Origin: Rhabditoides inermis
Taxonomy: Eukaryota; Nematoda; Chromadorea; Rhabditida; Rhabditidae
Reading direction: 5' to 3'
Length of the DNA: 64,000 bases
Assembly: GCA_963966185.1 (NCBI GenBank)
Contig: CAWZYM010000089.1
Location: forward strand, 62,001-126,000
A program made the translations under genes and the position numbers. This document shows positions 23,201-36,377 of this stretch, piece by piece; the first letter of the stretch is position 1; every line of letters begins with the position of its first letter. The notes beneath the pieces are model-generated. The model worked only from the letters and a program-made list of their open reading frames with translations. It ran no database searches and was not told where the DNA came from.

Positions 23201-24347
23201 TGAAGTGTCCGATAGCTAACCTGATCCTTAATCAAGTGTCCGGACACTTCACTGAACCTCAATCAAGTGTCCAAATGGTGTGTCCGATAACTCACCTGAA
23301 CCTTAATCGACTGTCCGGACACATCACTGGACCTTAATCAAGTGTCCGGACACTTTACTGAACTCCAATAAAGTGTACGGACACTTCACTAAACCTCATT
23401 AAAGTGTCCAGAAGAAGTGCCCGATAGCTCAACTTATCCTCGATCGAGTGTCCGGACACTTCACTGAACCTCAATCAAGTGTCCAAATGGTGTGTCCGAT
23501 AACTCACCTGAACCTTAATCGACTGTCCGGACACATCACTGGACCTTAATCAAGTGTCCGGACACTTTACTGAACTCCAATAAAGTGTACGGACACTTCA
23601 CTAAACCTCATTAAAGTGTCCAGAAGAAGTGCCCGATAGCTCAACTGATCCTCGATCGAGTGTCCGGACACTTCACTGAACCTCAATCAAAAGTCCGAAT
23701 GATGTGTTAGAAAACTCACCTGAACCTTAATCGACTGTCCGGACACATCACTGGACCTTAACCAAGTGTCCGTACACTTTACTGAATTCCAATGAAGTGT
23801 ACGGACACTTCACTAAACCTCATTAAAGTGTCCGTAAGAAGTGTCTGATAGCTAACCTGATTCTTAATCAAGTGTCCGGACACTTCAATGAACCTCAATC
23901 AAAAGTCCGAATGATGTGTCCGAAAACTCACCTGAACCTTAATCGACTGTCCGGACACATCACTGGACCTTAATCAAGTGTCCGGACACTTAACTGAACT
24001 CCAATAAAGTGTACGGACACTTCACCAAACCTCATTAAAGTGCCCGTAAAATGTGTCCGATAGCTAACCTGATCATCAATGTCCGGACACTTCACTGAAC
24101 TTCAATCAAGTGTCAGGACACTTCACTGAACCTCAATCAAGTGTCTAAATGATGTGTCCGATAACTCACCTGAACCTTAATCCACTGTCCGGACACATCA
24201 CTGTACCTTAATCAAGTGTCCGGACACTTTACTGAACTCCAATAAAGTGTACGGACACTTCACTGAACCTCAATCAAGTGTCCGACTGAAGTGTCCGATA
24301 GCTAACCTGATCCTTAATGTCCGGACACTTCACTGAACTTCAATCAA
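17294..24347 (+). repeat. 1210-bp higher-order repeat array with rearranged spacings
   Basis: The reference 1210-bp unit is 17341-18550. Read subunit by subunit it contains thirty-four 31-mers and twelve 13-mers (34 x 31 + 12 x 13 = 1210), grouped as two 287-bp and three 212-bp monomers. The marker monomer recurs at 18551, 20529, 21664 and 23086, so the local spacing is 1210, 1978, 1135 and 1422 bp. A piece of the 2542-type class is inserted at about 19345-19555. At 21664-21915 the third subunit pair has been replaced by a GACTGAA-type pair. No gene or foreign insert is seen. Confidence 0.8.
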
Positions 24348-27300
24348 GTGTCCGGACACTTCACTGAACCTCAATCAAGTGTCCAAATGGTGTGTCCGAT
24401 AACTCACCTGAACCTTAATCGACTGTCCGGACACATCACTGGACCTTAATCAAGTGTCCGGACACTTTACTGAACTCCAATAAAGTGTACGGACACTTCA
24501 CTAAACCTCATTAAAGTGTCCAGAAGAAGTGCCCGATAGCTCCACTGATCCTCGATCGAGTGTCCGGACACTTCACTGAACCTCAATCAAAAGTCCGAAT
24601 GATGTGTTAGAAAACTCACCTGAACCTTAATCGACTGTCCGGACACATCACTGGACCTTAACCAAGTGTCCGTACACTTTACTGAATTCCAATGAAGTGT
24701 ACGGACACTTCACTAAACCTCATTAAAGTGTCCGTAAGAAGTGTCCGATAGCTAACCTGATTCTTAATCAAGTGTCCGGACACTTCACTGAACCTCAATC
24801 AAAAGTCCGAATGATGTGTCCGAAAACTCACCTGAACCTTAATCGACTGTCCGGACACATCACTGGACCTTAATCAAGTGTCCGGACACTTAACTGAACT
24901 CCAATAAAGTGTACGGACACTTCACCAAACCTCATTAAAGTGCCCGTAAAACGTGTCCGGTAGCTAACCTGATCCTTAATGTCCGGACACTTCACTGAAC
25001 TTCAATCAAGTGTCCGGACACTTCACTGAACCTCAATCAAGTGTCCAAATGGTGTGTCCGATAACTCACCTGAACCTTAATCGACTGTCCGGACACATCA
25101 CTGGACCTTAATCAAGTGTCCGGACACTTTACTGAACTCCAATAAAGTGTACGGACACTTCACCAAATCTCATTAAAGTGCCCGTAAATGTGTCCGGTAG
25201 CTAACCTGATCCTTAATGTCCGGACACTTCACTGAACTTCAATCAAGTGTCCGGACACTTCACTGAACCTCAATCAAGTGTCCAAATGATGTGTCCGATA
25301 ACTCACCTGAACCTTAATCCACTGTCCGGACACATCACTGTACCTTAATCAAGTGTCCGGACACTTTACTGAACTCCAATAAAGTGTACGGACACTTCAC
25401 TGAACCTCAATCAAGTGTCCGACTGAAGTGTCCGATAGCTAACCTGATCCTTAATCAAGTGTCCGGACACTTCACTGAACCTCAATCAAGTGTCCAAATG
25501 GTGTGTCCGATAACTCACCTGAACCTTAATCGACTGTCCGGACACATCACTGGACCTTATTCAAGTGTCCGGACACTTAACTGAACTCCAATAAAGTGTA
25601 CGGACACTTCACCAAACCTCATTAAAGTGCCCGTAAAATGTGTCCGATAGCTAACCTGATACTTAATGTCCGAACACTTCACTGAACTTCAATCAAGTGT
25701 CCGGACACTTCACTGAACCTCAATCAAGTGTCCAAATGATGTGTCCGATAACTCACCAGAACCTTAATCCACTGTCCGGACACATCACTGGACCTTAATC
25801 AAGTGTACAGATACTTCACTGAACCCCAATGAAGTGTACGGACACTTCACCAAACCTCATTAAAGTGCCCGGAAGAAGTGTCCGATACCTCACCTGATCC
25901 TTAATCAAGTGTCCGGACAGTTCACTGAACCCCAATAAAGTGTCCGAATGATGTGTCCGATAACTGACCTGAACCTTAATCGGCTGTCCGGACACATCAC
26001 TGGACCTTAACCAAGTGTCCAAATGATGTGTCCGATAACTCACCTGAACCTTAATCCACTGTCCGGACACATCACTGTACCTTAATCAAGTGTCCGGACA
26101 CTTTACTGAACTCCAATAAAGTGTACGGACACTTCACTGAACCTCAATCAAGTGTCCGACTGAAGTGTCCGATAGCTAACCTGATCCTTAATCAAGTGTC
26201 CGGACACTTCACTGAACCTCAATCAAGTGTCCAAATGGTGTGTCCGATAACTCACCTGAACCTTAATCGACTGTCCGGACACATCACTGGACCTTAATCA
26301 AGTGTCCGGACACTTAACTGAACTCCAATAAAGTGTACGGACACTTCACCAAACCTCATTAAAGTGCCCGTAAAATGTGTCCGATAGCTAACCTGATACT
26401 TAATGTCCGAACACTTCACTGAACTTCAATCAAGTGTCCGGACACTTCACTGAATTCTAATGAAGTGTACGGACACTTCACTGAACCTCATTAAAGTGTC
26501 CAGAAGAAGTGCCCGATAGCTAACTTGATTCTTAATCAAGTGTCCGGACACTTCACTGAACCTCAATCAAGTGTCCGAATGATGTGTCCAAAAACTCACC
26601 TGAACCTTAATCGACTGTCCGTACACATCACTGGACCATAATCAAGTGTACAGATACTTCACTGAACCCCAATGAAGTGTACGGACACTTCACCAAATCT
26701 CATTAAAGTGCCCGGAAGAAGTGTCCGATAGCTAACTTGATTTTCAATCAAGTGTCCGGACACTTCACTGAACCTCAATCAAGTGTCCGAATGATGTGTC
26801 CGAAAACTCACCTGAACCTTAATCAAACCTTAATCAAACCTCAATCAAAAGTCCGAATGATGTGTCCGAAAACTCACCTGAACCTTAATCGACCGTCTGG
26901 ATACATCACTGGACCTTAATCAAGTGTCCGGACACTTAACTGAACTCCAATAAAGTGTACGGACACTTCACTAAACCTCATTAAAGTGTCCAGAAGAAGT
27001 GCCCGATAGCTCAACTGATCCTCGATCGAGTGTCAGGACACTTCACTGAACCTCAATCAAGTGCCGGGGGCGCGGCTCAGTGGATAGAGCGTTCGTCTCT
27101 CAATCTCACGGTCGCTGGTTCGATCCCCCTCGGAGTCAACCATTCTTGCGAAATTCACCAAGCCCCTGTGGTGTGGCAATCCACTCTCATGGTAGCCAGA
27201 AGGCGTCACAGCACCATCTACGGACTCAAGAACGGAATTCAAGACGTCCGACGCCAACCAACCCAACTACCTCTGCTGACGTCGTCGTAATCCAAGAACC

Positions 27301-28115
27301 CTATCTTGTTCTCGACTAGGAGGACCCCGGATTCAACCGGCTAAACAAAAAAAAGTGTCCGAATGATGTGTCCAAAAACTCACCTGAACCTTAATCGACT
27401 GTCCGTACACATCACTGTACCTTAATCAAGTGTCCGGACACTTTACTGAACTCCAATAAAGTGTACGGACACTTCACCAAACAATATTAAAGTTCCCGTA
27501 AAAAGTGTCCGATAGCTAACCTGATCCTTAATCAAGTGTCCGGACACTTCACTGAACCTCAATCAAAAGTCCGAATGATGTGTCCGAAAACTCACCTGAA
27601 CCTTAATCGACTGTCCGGACACATCACTGGACCTTAACCAAGTGTCCGGACACTTTACTGAATTCCAATGAAGTGTACGGACACTTCACTGAACCTCATT
27701 AAAGTGTCCAGAAGAAGTGCCCGATAGCTAACTTGATTCTTAATCAAGTGTCCGGACACTTCACTGATCCTCAATCAAGTGTCCGAATGATGTGTCCAAA
27801 AACTCACCTGAACCTTAATCGACTGTCCGTACACATCACTGGACCTTAATCAAGTGTACAGATACTTCACTGAACCCCAATGAAGTGTACGGACACTTCA
27901 CCAAATCTCATTAAAGTGCCCGGAAGAAGTGTCCGATAGCTAACTTGATTTTCAATCAAGTGTCCGGACACTTCACTGAACCTCAATCAAGTGTCCGAAT
28001 GATGTGTCCGAAAACTCACCTGAACCTTAATCGACTGTCCGGACACATCACTGGACCTTAATCAAGTGTACAGATACTTCACTGAACCCCAATGAAGTGT
28101 ACGGACACTTCACCA
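24348..28115 (+). repeat. SINE-bearing HOR block, copy 2
   Basis: Offset copy (23683 bp) of 665-4432, including the 11-bp triplet at 26815-26847 and the SINE at 27064-27354. Its right part overlaps the first copy of the 9826-bp segmental duplication. After about 28115 it joins sequence equivalent to 5097 onward, having lost about 660 bp present in the first block. Confidence 0.85.
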
Positions 28116-31100
28116 AACCTCATTAAAGTGCCCGGAAGAAGTGTCCGATACCTCACCTGATCCTTAATCAAGTGTCCGGACAGTTCACTGAACCTCAATA
28201 AAGTGTCCGAATGATGTGTCCGATAACTGACCTGAACCTTAATCGACTGTCCGGACACATCACTGGACCTTAACCAAGTGTCCGGACACTTTACTGAATT
28301 CCAATGAAGTGTACGGACACTTCACTGAACCTCATTAAAGTGTCCAGAAGAAGTGCCCGATAGCTAACTTGATTCTTAATCAAGTGTCCGGACACTTCAC
28401 TGAACCTCAATCAAGTGTCCGAATGATGTGTCCAAAAACTCACCTGAACCTTAATCGACTGTCCGTACACATCACTGGACCTTAATCAAGTGTACAGATA
28501 CTTCACTGAACCCCAATGAAGTGTACGGAAACTTCACCAAATCTCATTAAAGTGCCCGGAAGAAGTGTCCGATAGCTAACTTGATTTTCAATCAAGTGTC
28601 AGGACACTTCACTGAACCTCAATCAAGTGTCCGAATGATGTGTCCGAAAACTCACCTGAACCTTAATCGACTGTCCGGACACATCACTGGACCTTAACCA
28701 AGTGTCCGTACACTTTACTGAATTCCAATGAAGTGTACGGACACTTCACTAAACCTCATTAAAGTGTCCGTAAGAAGTGTCCGATAGCTAACCTGATTCT
28801 TAATCAAGTGTCCGGACACTTCACTGAACCTCAATCAAAAGTCCGAATGATGTGTCCGAAAACTCACCTGAACCTTAATCGACTGTCCGGAGACATCACT
28901 GGACCTTAATCAAGTGTCCGGACACTTAACTGAACTCCAATAAAGTGTACGGACACTTCACCAAACCTCATTAAAGTGCCCGTAAAACGTGTCCGGTAGC
29001 TAACCTGATCCTTAATGTCCGGACACTTCACTGAACTTCAATCAAGTGTCCGGACACTTCACTGAACCTCAATCAAGTGTCCAAATGGTGTGTCCGATAA
29101 CTCACCTGAACCTTAATCGACTGTCCGGACACATCACTGGACCTTAATCAAGTGTCCGGACACTTTACTGAACTCCAATAAAGTGTACGGACACTTCACT
29201 AAACCTCATTAAAGTGTCCAGAAGAAGTGCCCGATAGCTCCACTGATCCTCGATCGAGTGTCCGGACACTTCACTGAACCTCAATCAAGTGTCCGAATGA
29301 TGTGTCCAAAAACTCACCTGAACCTTAATCGACTGTCCGTACACATCACTGGACCTTAATCAAGTGTCCGGACACTTTACTGAACCCCAATGAAGTGTAC
29401 GGACACTTCACCAAACCTCATTAAAGTGCCCGGAAGAAGTGTCCGATACCTCACCTGATCCTTAATCAAGTGTCCGGACAGTTCACTGAACCTCAATAAA
29501 GTGTCCGAATGATGTGTCCGATAACTGACCTGAACCTTAATCGACTGTCCGGACACATCACTGGACCTTAACCAAGTGTCCGGACACTTTACTGAATTCC
29601 AATGAAGTGTACGGACACTTCACTGAACCTCATTAAAGTGTCCAGAAGAAGTGCCCGATAGCTAACTTGATTCTTAATCAAGTGTCCGGACACTTCACTG
29701 AACCTCAATCAAGTGTCCGAATGATGTGTCCAAAAACTCACCTGAACCTTAATCGACTGTCCGTACACATCACTGGACCTTAATCAAGTGTACAGATACT
29801 TCACTGAACCCCAATGAAGTGTACGGACACTTCACCAAATCTCATTAAAGTGCCCGGAAGAAGTGTCCGATAGCTAACTTGATTTTCAATCAAGTGTCCG
29901 GACACTTCACTGAACCTCAATCAAGTGTCCGAATGATGTGTCCGAAAACTCACCTGAACCTTAATCGACTGTCCGGACACATCACTGGACCTTAATCAAG
30001 TGTACAGATACTTCACTGAACCCCAATGAAGTGTACGGACACTTCACCAAACTTCATTAAAGTGCCCGTAAAAAGTGTCCGATAGCTAACCTGATCCTTA
30101 ATGTCCGGACACTTCACTGAACCCCAATGAAGTGTACGGACACTTCACCAAATCTCATTAAAGTGCCCGGAAGAAGTGTCCGATAGCTAACTTGATTTTC
30201 AATCAAGTGTCCGGACACTTCACTGAACCTCAATCAAGTGTCCGAATGATGTGTCCAAAAACTCACCTGAACCTTAATCGACTGTCCGTACACATCACTG
30301 GACCTTAATCAAGTGTCCGGACACTTTACTGAACCCCAATGAAGTGTACGGACACTTCACCAAACCTCATTAAAGTGCCCGGAAGAAGTGTCCGATACCT
30401 CACCTGATCCTTAATCAAGTGTCCGGACAGTTCACTGAACCTCAATAAAGTGTCCGAATGATGTGTCCGATAACTGACCTGAACCTTAATCGACTGTCCG
30501 GACACATCACTGGACCTTAACCAAGTGTCCGGACACTTTACTGAATTCCAATGAAGTGTACGGACACTTCACTGAACCTCATTAAAGTGTCCAGAAGAAG
30601 TGCCCGATAGCTAACTTGATTCTTAATCAAGTGTCCGGACACTTCACTGAACCTCAATCAAGTGTCCGAATGATGTGTCCAAAAACTCACCTGAACCTTA
30701 ATCGACTGTCCGTACACATCACTGGACCTTAATCAAGTGTACAGATACTTCACTGAACCCCAATGAAGTGTACGGACACTTCACCAAATCTCATTAAAGT
30801 GCCCGGAAGAAGTGTCCGATAGCTAACTTGATTTTCAATCAAGTGTCCGGACACTTCACTGAACCTCAATCAAGTGTCCGAATGATGTGTCCGAAAACTC
30901 ACCTGAACCTTAATCGACTGTCCGGACACATCACTGGACCTTAATCAAGTGTACAGATACTTCACTGAACCCCAATGAAGTGTACGGACACTTCACCAAA
31001 CTTCATTAAAGTGCCCGTAAAAAGTGTCCGATAGCTAACCTGATCCTTAATGTCCGGACACTTCACTGAACCTCAATCAAGTGTCCAAATGATGTGTCCG

Positions 31101-34100
31101 ATAACTGACCTGAACCTTAATCGACTGTCCGGACACATCACTGGACCCTAACCAAGTGTCCGTACACGTTACTGAATTCCAATGAAGTGTACGGACATTT
31201 CACTAAACTTTATTTAAGTGTCCTGAAGAAGTGTCCGATAGCTCACCTGATCCTTAATCGAGTGTCCGGACACCTCACTGAACCTCAATCAAGTGTCCGA
31301 CTGAAGTGTCCGATAGCTAACCTGATCCTTAATCAAGTGTCCGGACACTTCACTGAACCTCAATCAAGTGTCCAAATGGTGTGTCCGATAACTCACCTGA
31401 ACCTTAATCGACTGTCCGGACACATCACTGGACCTTAATCAAGTGTCCGGACACTTTACTGAACTCCAATAAAGTGTACATACACTTCACTAAACCTCAT
31501 TAAAGTGTCCAGAAGAAGTGCCCGATAGCTCAACTGATCCTCGATCGAGTGTTCGGACACCTCACTGAACCTCAATCAAGTGTCCGACTGAAGTGTCCGA
31601 TAGCTAACCTGATCCTTAATCAAGTGTCCGGACACTTCACTGAACCTCAATCAAGTGTCCAAATGGTGTGTCCGATAACTCACCTGAACCTTAATCGACT
31701 GTCCGGACACATCACTGGACCTTAATCAAGTGTCCGGACACTTTACTGAACTCCAATAAAGTGTACGGACACTTCACTAAACCTCATTAAAGTGTCCAGA
31801 AGAAGTGCCCGATAGCTCAACTGATCCTTGATCGAGTGTCCGGACACTTCACTGAACCTCAATCAAAAGTCCGAATGATGTGTACGAAAACTCACCTGAA
31901 CCTTAATCGACTGTCCGGACACATCACTGGACCTTAACCAAGTGCCCGTACACTTCACTGAACCCCAATGAAGTGTACGGACACTTCACCAAACCTCATT
32001 AAAGTGCCCGGAAGAAGTGTCCGATACCTCACCTGATCCTTAATCAAGTGTCCGGACAGTTCACTGAACCTCAATCAAGTGTCCGAATGATGTGTCCGAT
32101 AACTGACCTAAACCTTAATCGACTGTCCGGACACATCACTGGACCTTAACCAAGTGTCCGTACACCTTACTGAATTCCAATGAAGTGTACGGACATTTCA
32201 CTAAACTTTGTTTAAGTGTCCGGAAGAAGTGTCCGATAGCTCACCTGATCCTTAATCAAGTGTCCGGACAGTTCACTGAACCTCAATCAAGTGTCCGACT
32301 GAAGTGTCCGATAGCTAACCTGATCGTTAATCGACTGTCCGGACACATCACTGGACCCTAACCAAGTGTCCGTACACTTTACTGAATTCCAATGAAGTGT
32401 ACGGACATTTCACTAAACTTTATTTAAGTGTCCGGAAGAAGTGTCCGATAGCTCACCTGATCCTTAATCGAGTGTCCGGACACCTCACTGAACCTCAATC
32501 AAGTGTCCGACTGAAGTGTCCGATAGCTAACCTGATCCTTAATCAAGTGTCCGGACACTTCACTGAACCTCAATCAAGTGTCCAAATGGTGTGTCCGATA
32601 ACTCACCTGAACCTTAATCGACTGTCCGGACACATCACTGGACCTTAATCAAGTGTCCGGACACTTTACTGAACTCCAATAAAGTGTACATACACTTCAC
32701 TAAACCTCATTAAAGTGTCCAGAAGAAGTGCCCGATAGCTCAACTGATCCTCGATCGAGTGTTCGGACACCTCACTGAACCTCAATCAAGTGTCCGACTG
32801 AAGTGTCCGATAGCTAACCTGATCCTTAATCAAGTGTCCGGACACTTCACTGAACCTCAATCAAGTGTCCAAATGGTGTGTCCGATAACTCACCTGAACC
32901 TTAATCGACTGTCCGGACACATCACTGGACCTTAATCAAGTGTCCGGACACTTTACTGAACTCCAATAAAGTGTACGGACACTTCACTAAACCTCATTAA
33001 AGTGTCCAGAAGAAGTGCCCGATAGCTCAACTGATCCTTGATCGAGTGTCCGGACACTTCACTGAACCTCAATCAAAAGTCCGAATGATGTGTACGAAAA
33101 CTCACCTGAACCTTAATCGACTGTCCGGACACATCACTGGACCTTAACCAAGTGCCCGTACACTTCACTGAACCCCAATGAAGTGTACGGACACTTCACC
33201 AAACCTCATTAAAGTGCCCGGAAGAAGTGTCCGATACCTCACCTGATCCTTAATCAAGTGTCCGGACAGTTCACTGAACCTCAATCAAGTGTCCGAATGA
33301 TGTGTCCGATAACTGACCTAAACCTTAATCGACTGTCCGTACACATCACTGGACCTTAATCAAGTGTACAGATACTTCACTGAACCCCAATGAAGTGTAC
33401 GGACACTTCACCAAATCTCATTAAAGTGCCCGGAAGAAGTGTCCGATAGCTAACTTGATTTTCAATCAAGTGTCCGGACACTTCACTGAACCTCAATCAA
33501 GTGTCCGAATGATGTGTCCGAAAACTCACCTGAACCTTAATCGACTGTGCGGACACATCACTGGACCTTAATCAAGTGTACAGATACTTCACTGAACCCC
33601 AATGAAGTGTACGGACACTTCACCAAACTTCATTAAAGTGCCCGTAAAAAGTGTCCGATAGCTAACCTGATCCTTAATGTCCGGACACTTCACTGAACCT
33701 CAATCAAGTGTCCAAATGATGTGTCCGATAACTGACCTGAACCTTAATCGACTGTCCGGACACATCACTGGACCTTAATCAAGTGTCCGAACACTTTACT
33801 GAATTCCAATGAAGTGTACGGACACTTCACTAAACCTCATTAAAGTGTCCAGAAGAAGTGCCCGATAGCTAACTTGATTCTTAATCAAGTGTCCGGACAC
33901 TTCACTGAACCTCAATCAAGTGTCCAAATGATGTGTCCAAAAACTCACCTGAACCTTAATCGACTGTCCGTACACATCACTGGACCTTAATCAAGTGTAC
34001 AGATACTTCACTGAACCCCAATGAAGTGTACGGACACTTCACCAAACCTCATTAAAGTGCCCGGAAGAAGTGTCCGATACCTCACCTGATCCTTAATCAA

Positions 34101-35680
34101 GTGTCCATACAGTTCACTGAACCTCAATCAAGTGTCCGAATGATGTGTCCGATAACTGACCTAAACCTTAATCGACTGTCCGGACACATCGCTGGACCTT
34201 AACCAAGTGTCCGTACACCTTACTGAATTCCAATGAAGTGTACGGACATTTCACTAAACTTTGTTTAAGTGTCCGGAAGAAGTGTCCGATAGCTCACCTG
34301 ATCCTTAATCAAGTGTCCGGACAGTTCACTGAACCTCAATCAAGTGTCCGACTGAAGTGTCCGATAGCTAACCTGATCCTTAATCGACTGTCCGGACACA
34401 TCACTGGACCCTAACCAAGTGTCCGTACACGTTACTGAATTCCAATGAAGTGTACGGACATTTCACTAAACTTTATTTAAGTGTCCTGAAGAAGTGTCCG
34501 ATAGCTCACCTGATCCTTAATCGAGTGTCCGGACACCTCACTGAACCTCAATCAAGTGTCCGACTGAAGTGTCCGATAGCTAACCTGATCCTTAATCAAG
34601 TGTCCGGACACTTCACTGAACCTCAATCAAGTGTCCAAATGGTGTGTCCGATAACTCACCTGAACCTTAATCGACTGTCCGGACACATCACTGGACCTTA
34701 ATCAAGTGTCCGGACACTTTACTGAACTCCAATAAAGTGTACATACACTTCACTAAACCTCATTAAAGTGTCCAGAAGAAGTGCCCGATAGCTCAACTGA
34801 TCCTCGATCGAGTGTTCGGACACCTCACTGAACCTCAATCAAGTGTCCGACTGAAGTGTCCGATAGCTAACCTGATCCTTAATCAAGTGTCCGGACACTT
34901 CACTGAACCTCAATCAAGTGTCCAAATGGTGTGTCCGATAACTCACCTGAACCTTAATCGACTGTCCGGACACATCACTGGACCTTAATCAAGTGTCCGG
35001 ACACTTTACTGAACTCCAATAAAGTGTACGGACACTTCACTAAACCTCATTAAAGTGTCCAGAAGAAGTGCCCGATAGCTCAACTGATCCTTGATCGAGT
35101 GTCCGGACACTTCACTGAACCTCAATCAAAAGTCCGAATGATGTGTACGAAAACTTACCTGAACCTTAATCGACTGTCCGGACACATCACTGGACCTTAA
35201 CCAAGTGCCCGTACACTTCACTGAACCCCAATGAAGTGTACGGACACTTCACCAAACCTCATTAAAGTGCCCGGAAGAAGTGTCCGATACCTCACCTGAT
35301 CCTTAATCAAGTGTCCGGACAGTTCACTGAACCTCAATCAAGTGTCCGAATGATGTGTCCGATAACTGACCTAAACCTTAATCGACTGTCCGGACACATC
35401 ACTGGACCTTAACCAAGTGTCCGTACACCTTACTGAATTCCAATGAAGTGTACGGACATTTCACTAAACTTTGTTTAAGTGTCCGGAAGAAGTGTCCGAT
35501 AGCTCACCTGATCCTTAATCAAGTGTCCGGACAGTTCACTGAACCTCAATCAAGTGTCCGACTGAAGTGTCCGATAGCTAACCTGATCGTTAATCGACTG
35601 TCCGGACACATCACTGGACCCTAACCAAGTGTCCGTACACTTTACTGAATTCCAATGAAGTGTACGGACATTTCACTAAA
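25855..35680 (+). repeat. 9826-bp segmental tandem duplication, copy A
   Basis: Everything from 25855 is met again from 35681 (constant offset 9826, later 12234 after two inserts in copy B). The join is visible at 35677-35681, where a subunit of the 1210-bp class, GTGTACGGACATTTCACTAAA, switches in mid-unit to CCTCATTAAAG of the other class. The same 1210-class subunit continues normally (ACTTTATTTAA) at 47915. Copy A holds one SINE and one full 3263-bp HOR unit (31187-34449). Confidence 0.88.
27064..27354 (+). mobile_element. tRNA-derived SINE, copy 2
   Basis: Identical over its 291 bp to the copy at 3381, with the same flanking satellite variants and the same AAGTG on both sides. It arose by duplication of the satellite block, not by a new insertion. 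B box at 27117-27126; A run ends at 27354. Confidence 0.88.
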
Positions 35681-36377
35681 CCTCATTAAAGTGCCCGGAA
35701 GAAGTGTCCGATACCTCACCTGATCCTTAATCAAGTGTCCGGACAGTTCACTGAACCCCAATAAAGTGTCCGAATGATGTGTCCGATAACTGACCTGAAC
35801 CTTAATCGGCTGTCCGGACACATCACTGGACCTTAACCAAGTGTCCAAATGATGTGTCCGATAACTCACCTGAACCTTAATCCACTGTCCGGACACATCA
35901 CTGTACCTTAATCAAGTGTCCGGACACTTTACTGAACTCCAATAAAGTGTACGGACACTTCACTGAACCTCAATCAAGTGTCCGACTGAAGTGTCCGATA
36001 GCTAACCTGATCCTTAATCAAGTGTCCGGACACTTCACTGAACCTCAATCAAGTGTCCAAATGGTGTGTCCGATAACTCACCTGAACCTTAATCGACTGT
36101 CCGGACACATCACTGGACCTTAATCAAGTGTCCGGACACTTAACTGAACTCCAATAAAGTGTACGGACACTTCACCAAACCTCATTAAAGTGCCCGTAAA
36201 ATGTGTCCGATAGCTAACCTGATACTTAATGTCCGAACACTTCACTGAACTTCAATCAAGTGTCCGGACACTTCACTGAATTCTAATGAAGTGTACGGAC
36301 ACTTCACTGAACCTCATTAAAGTGTCCAGAAGAAGTGCCCGATAGCTAACTTGATTCTTAATCAAGTGTCCGGACAC

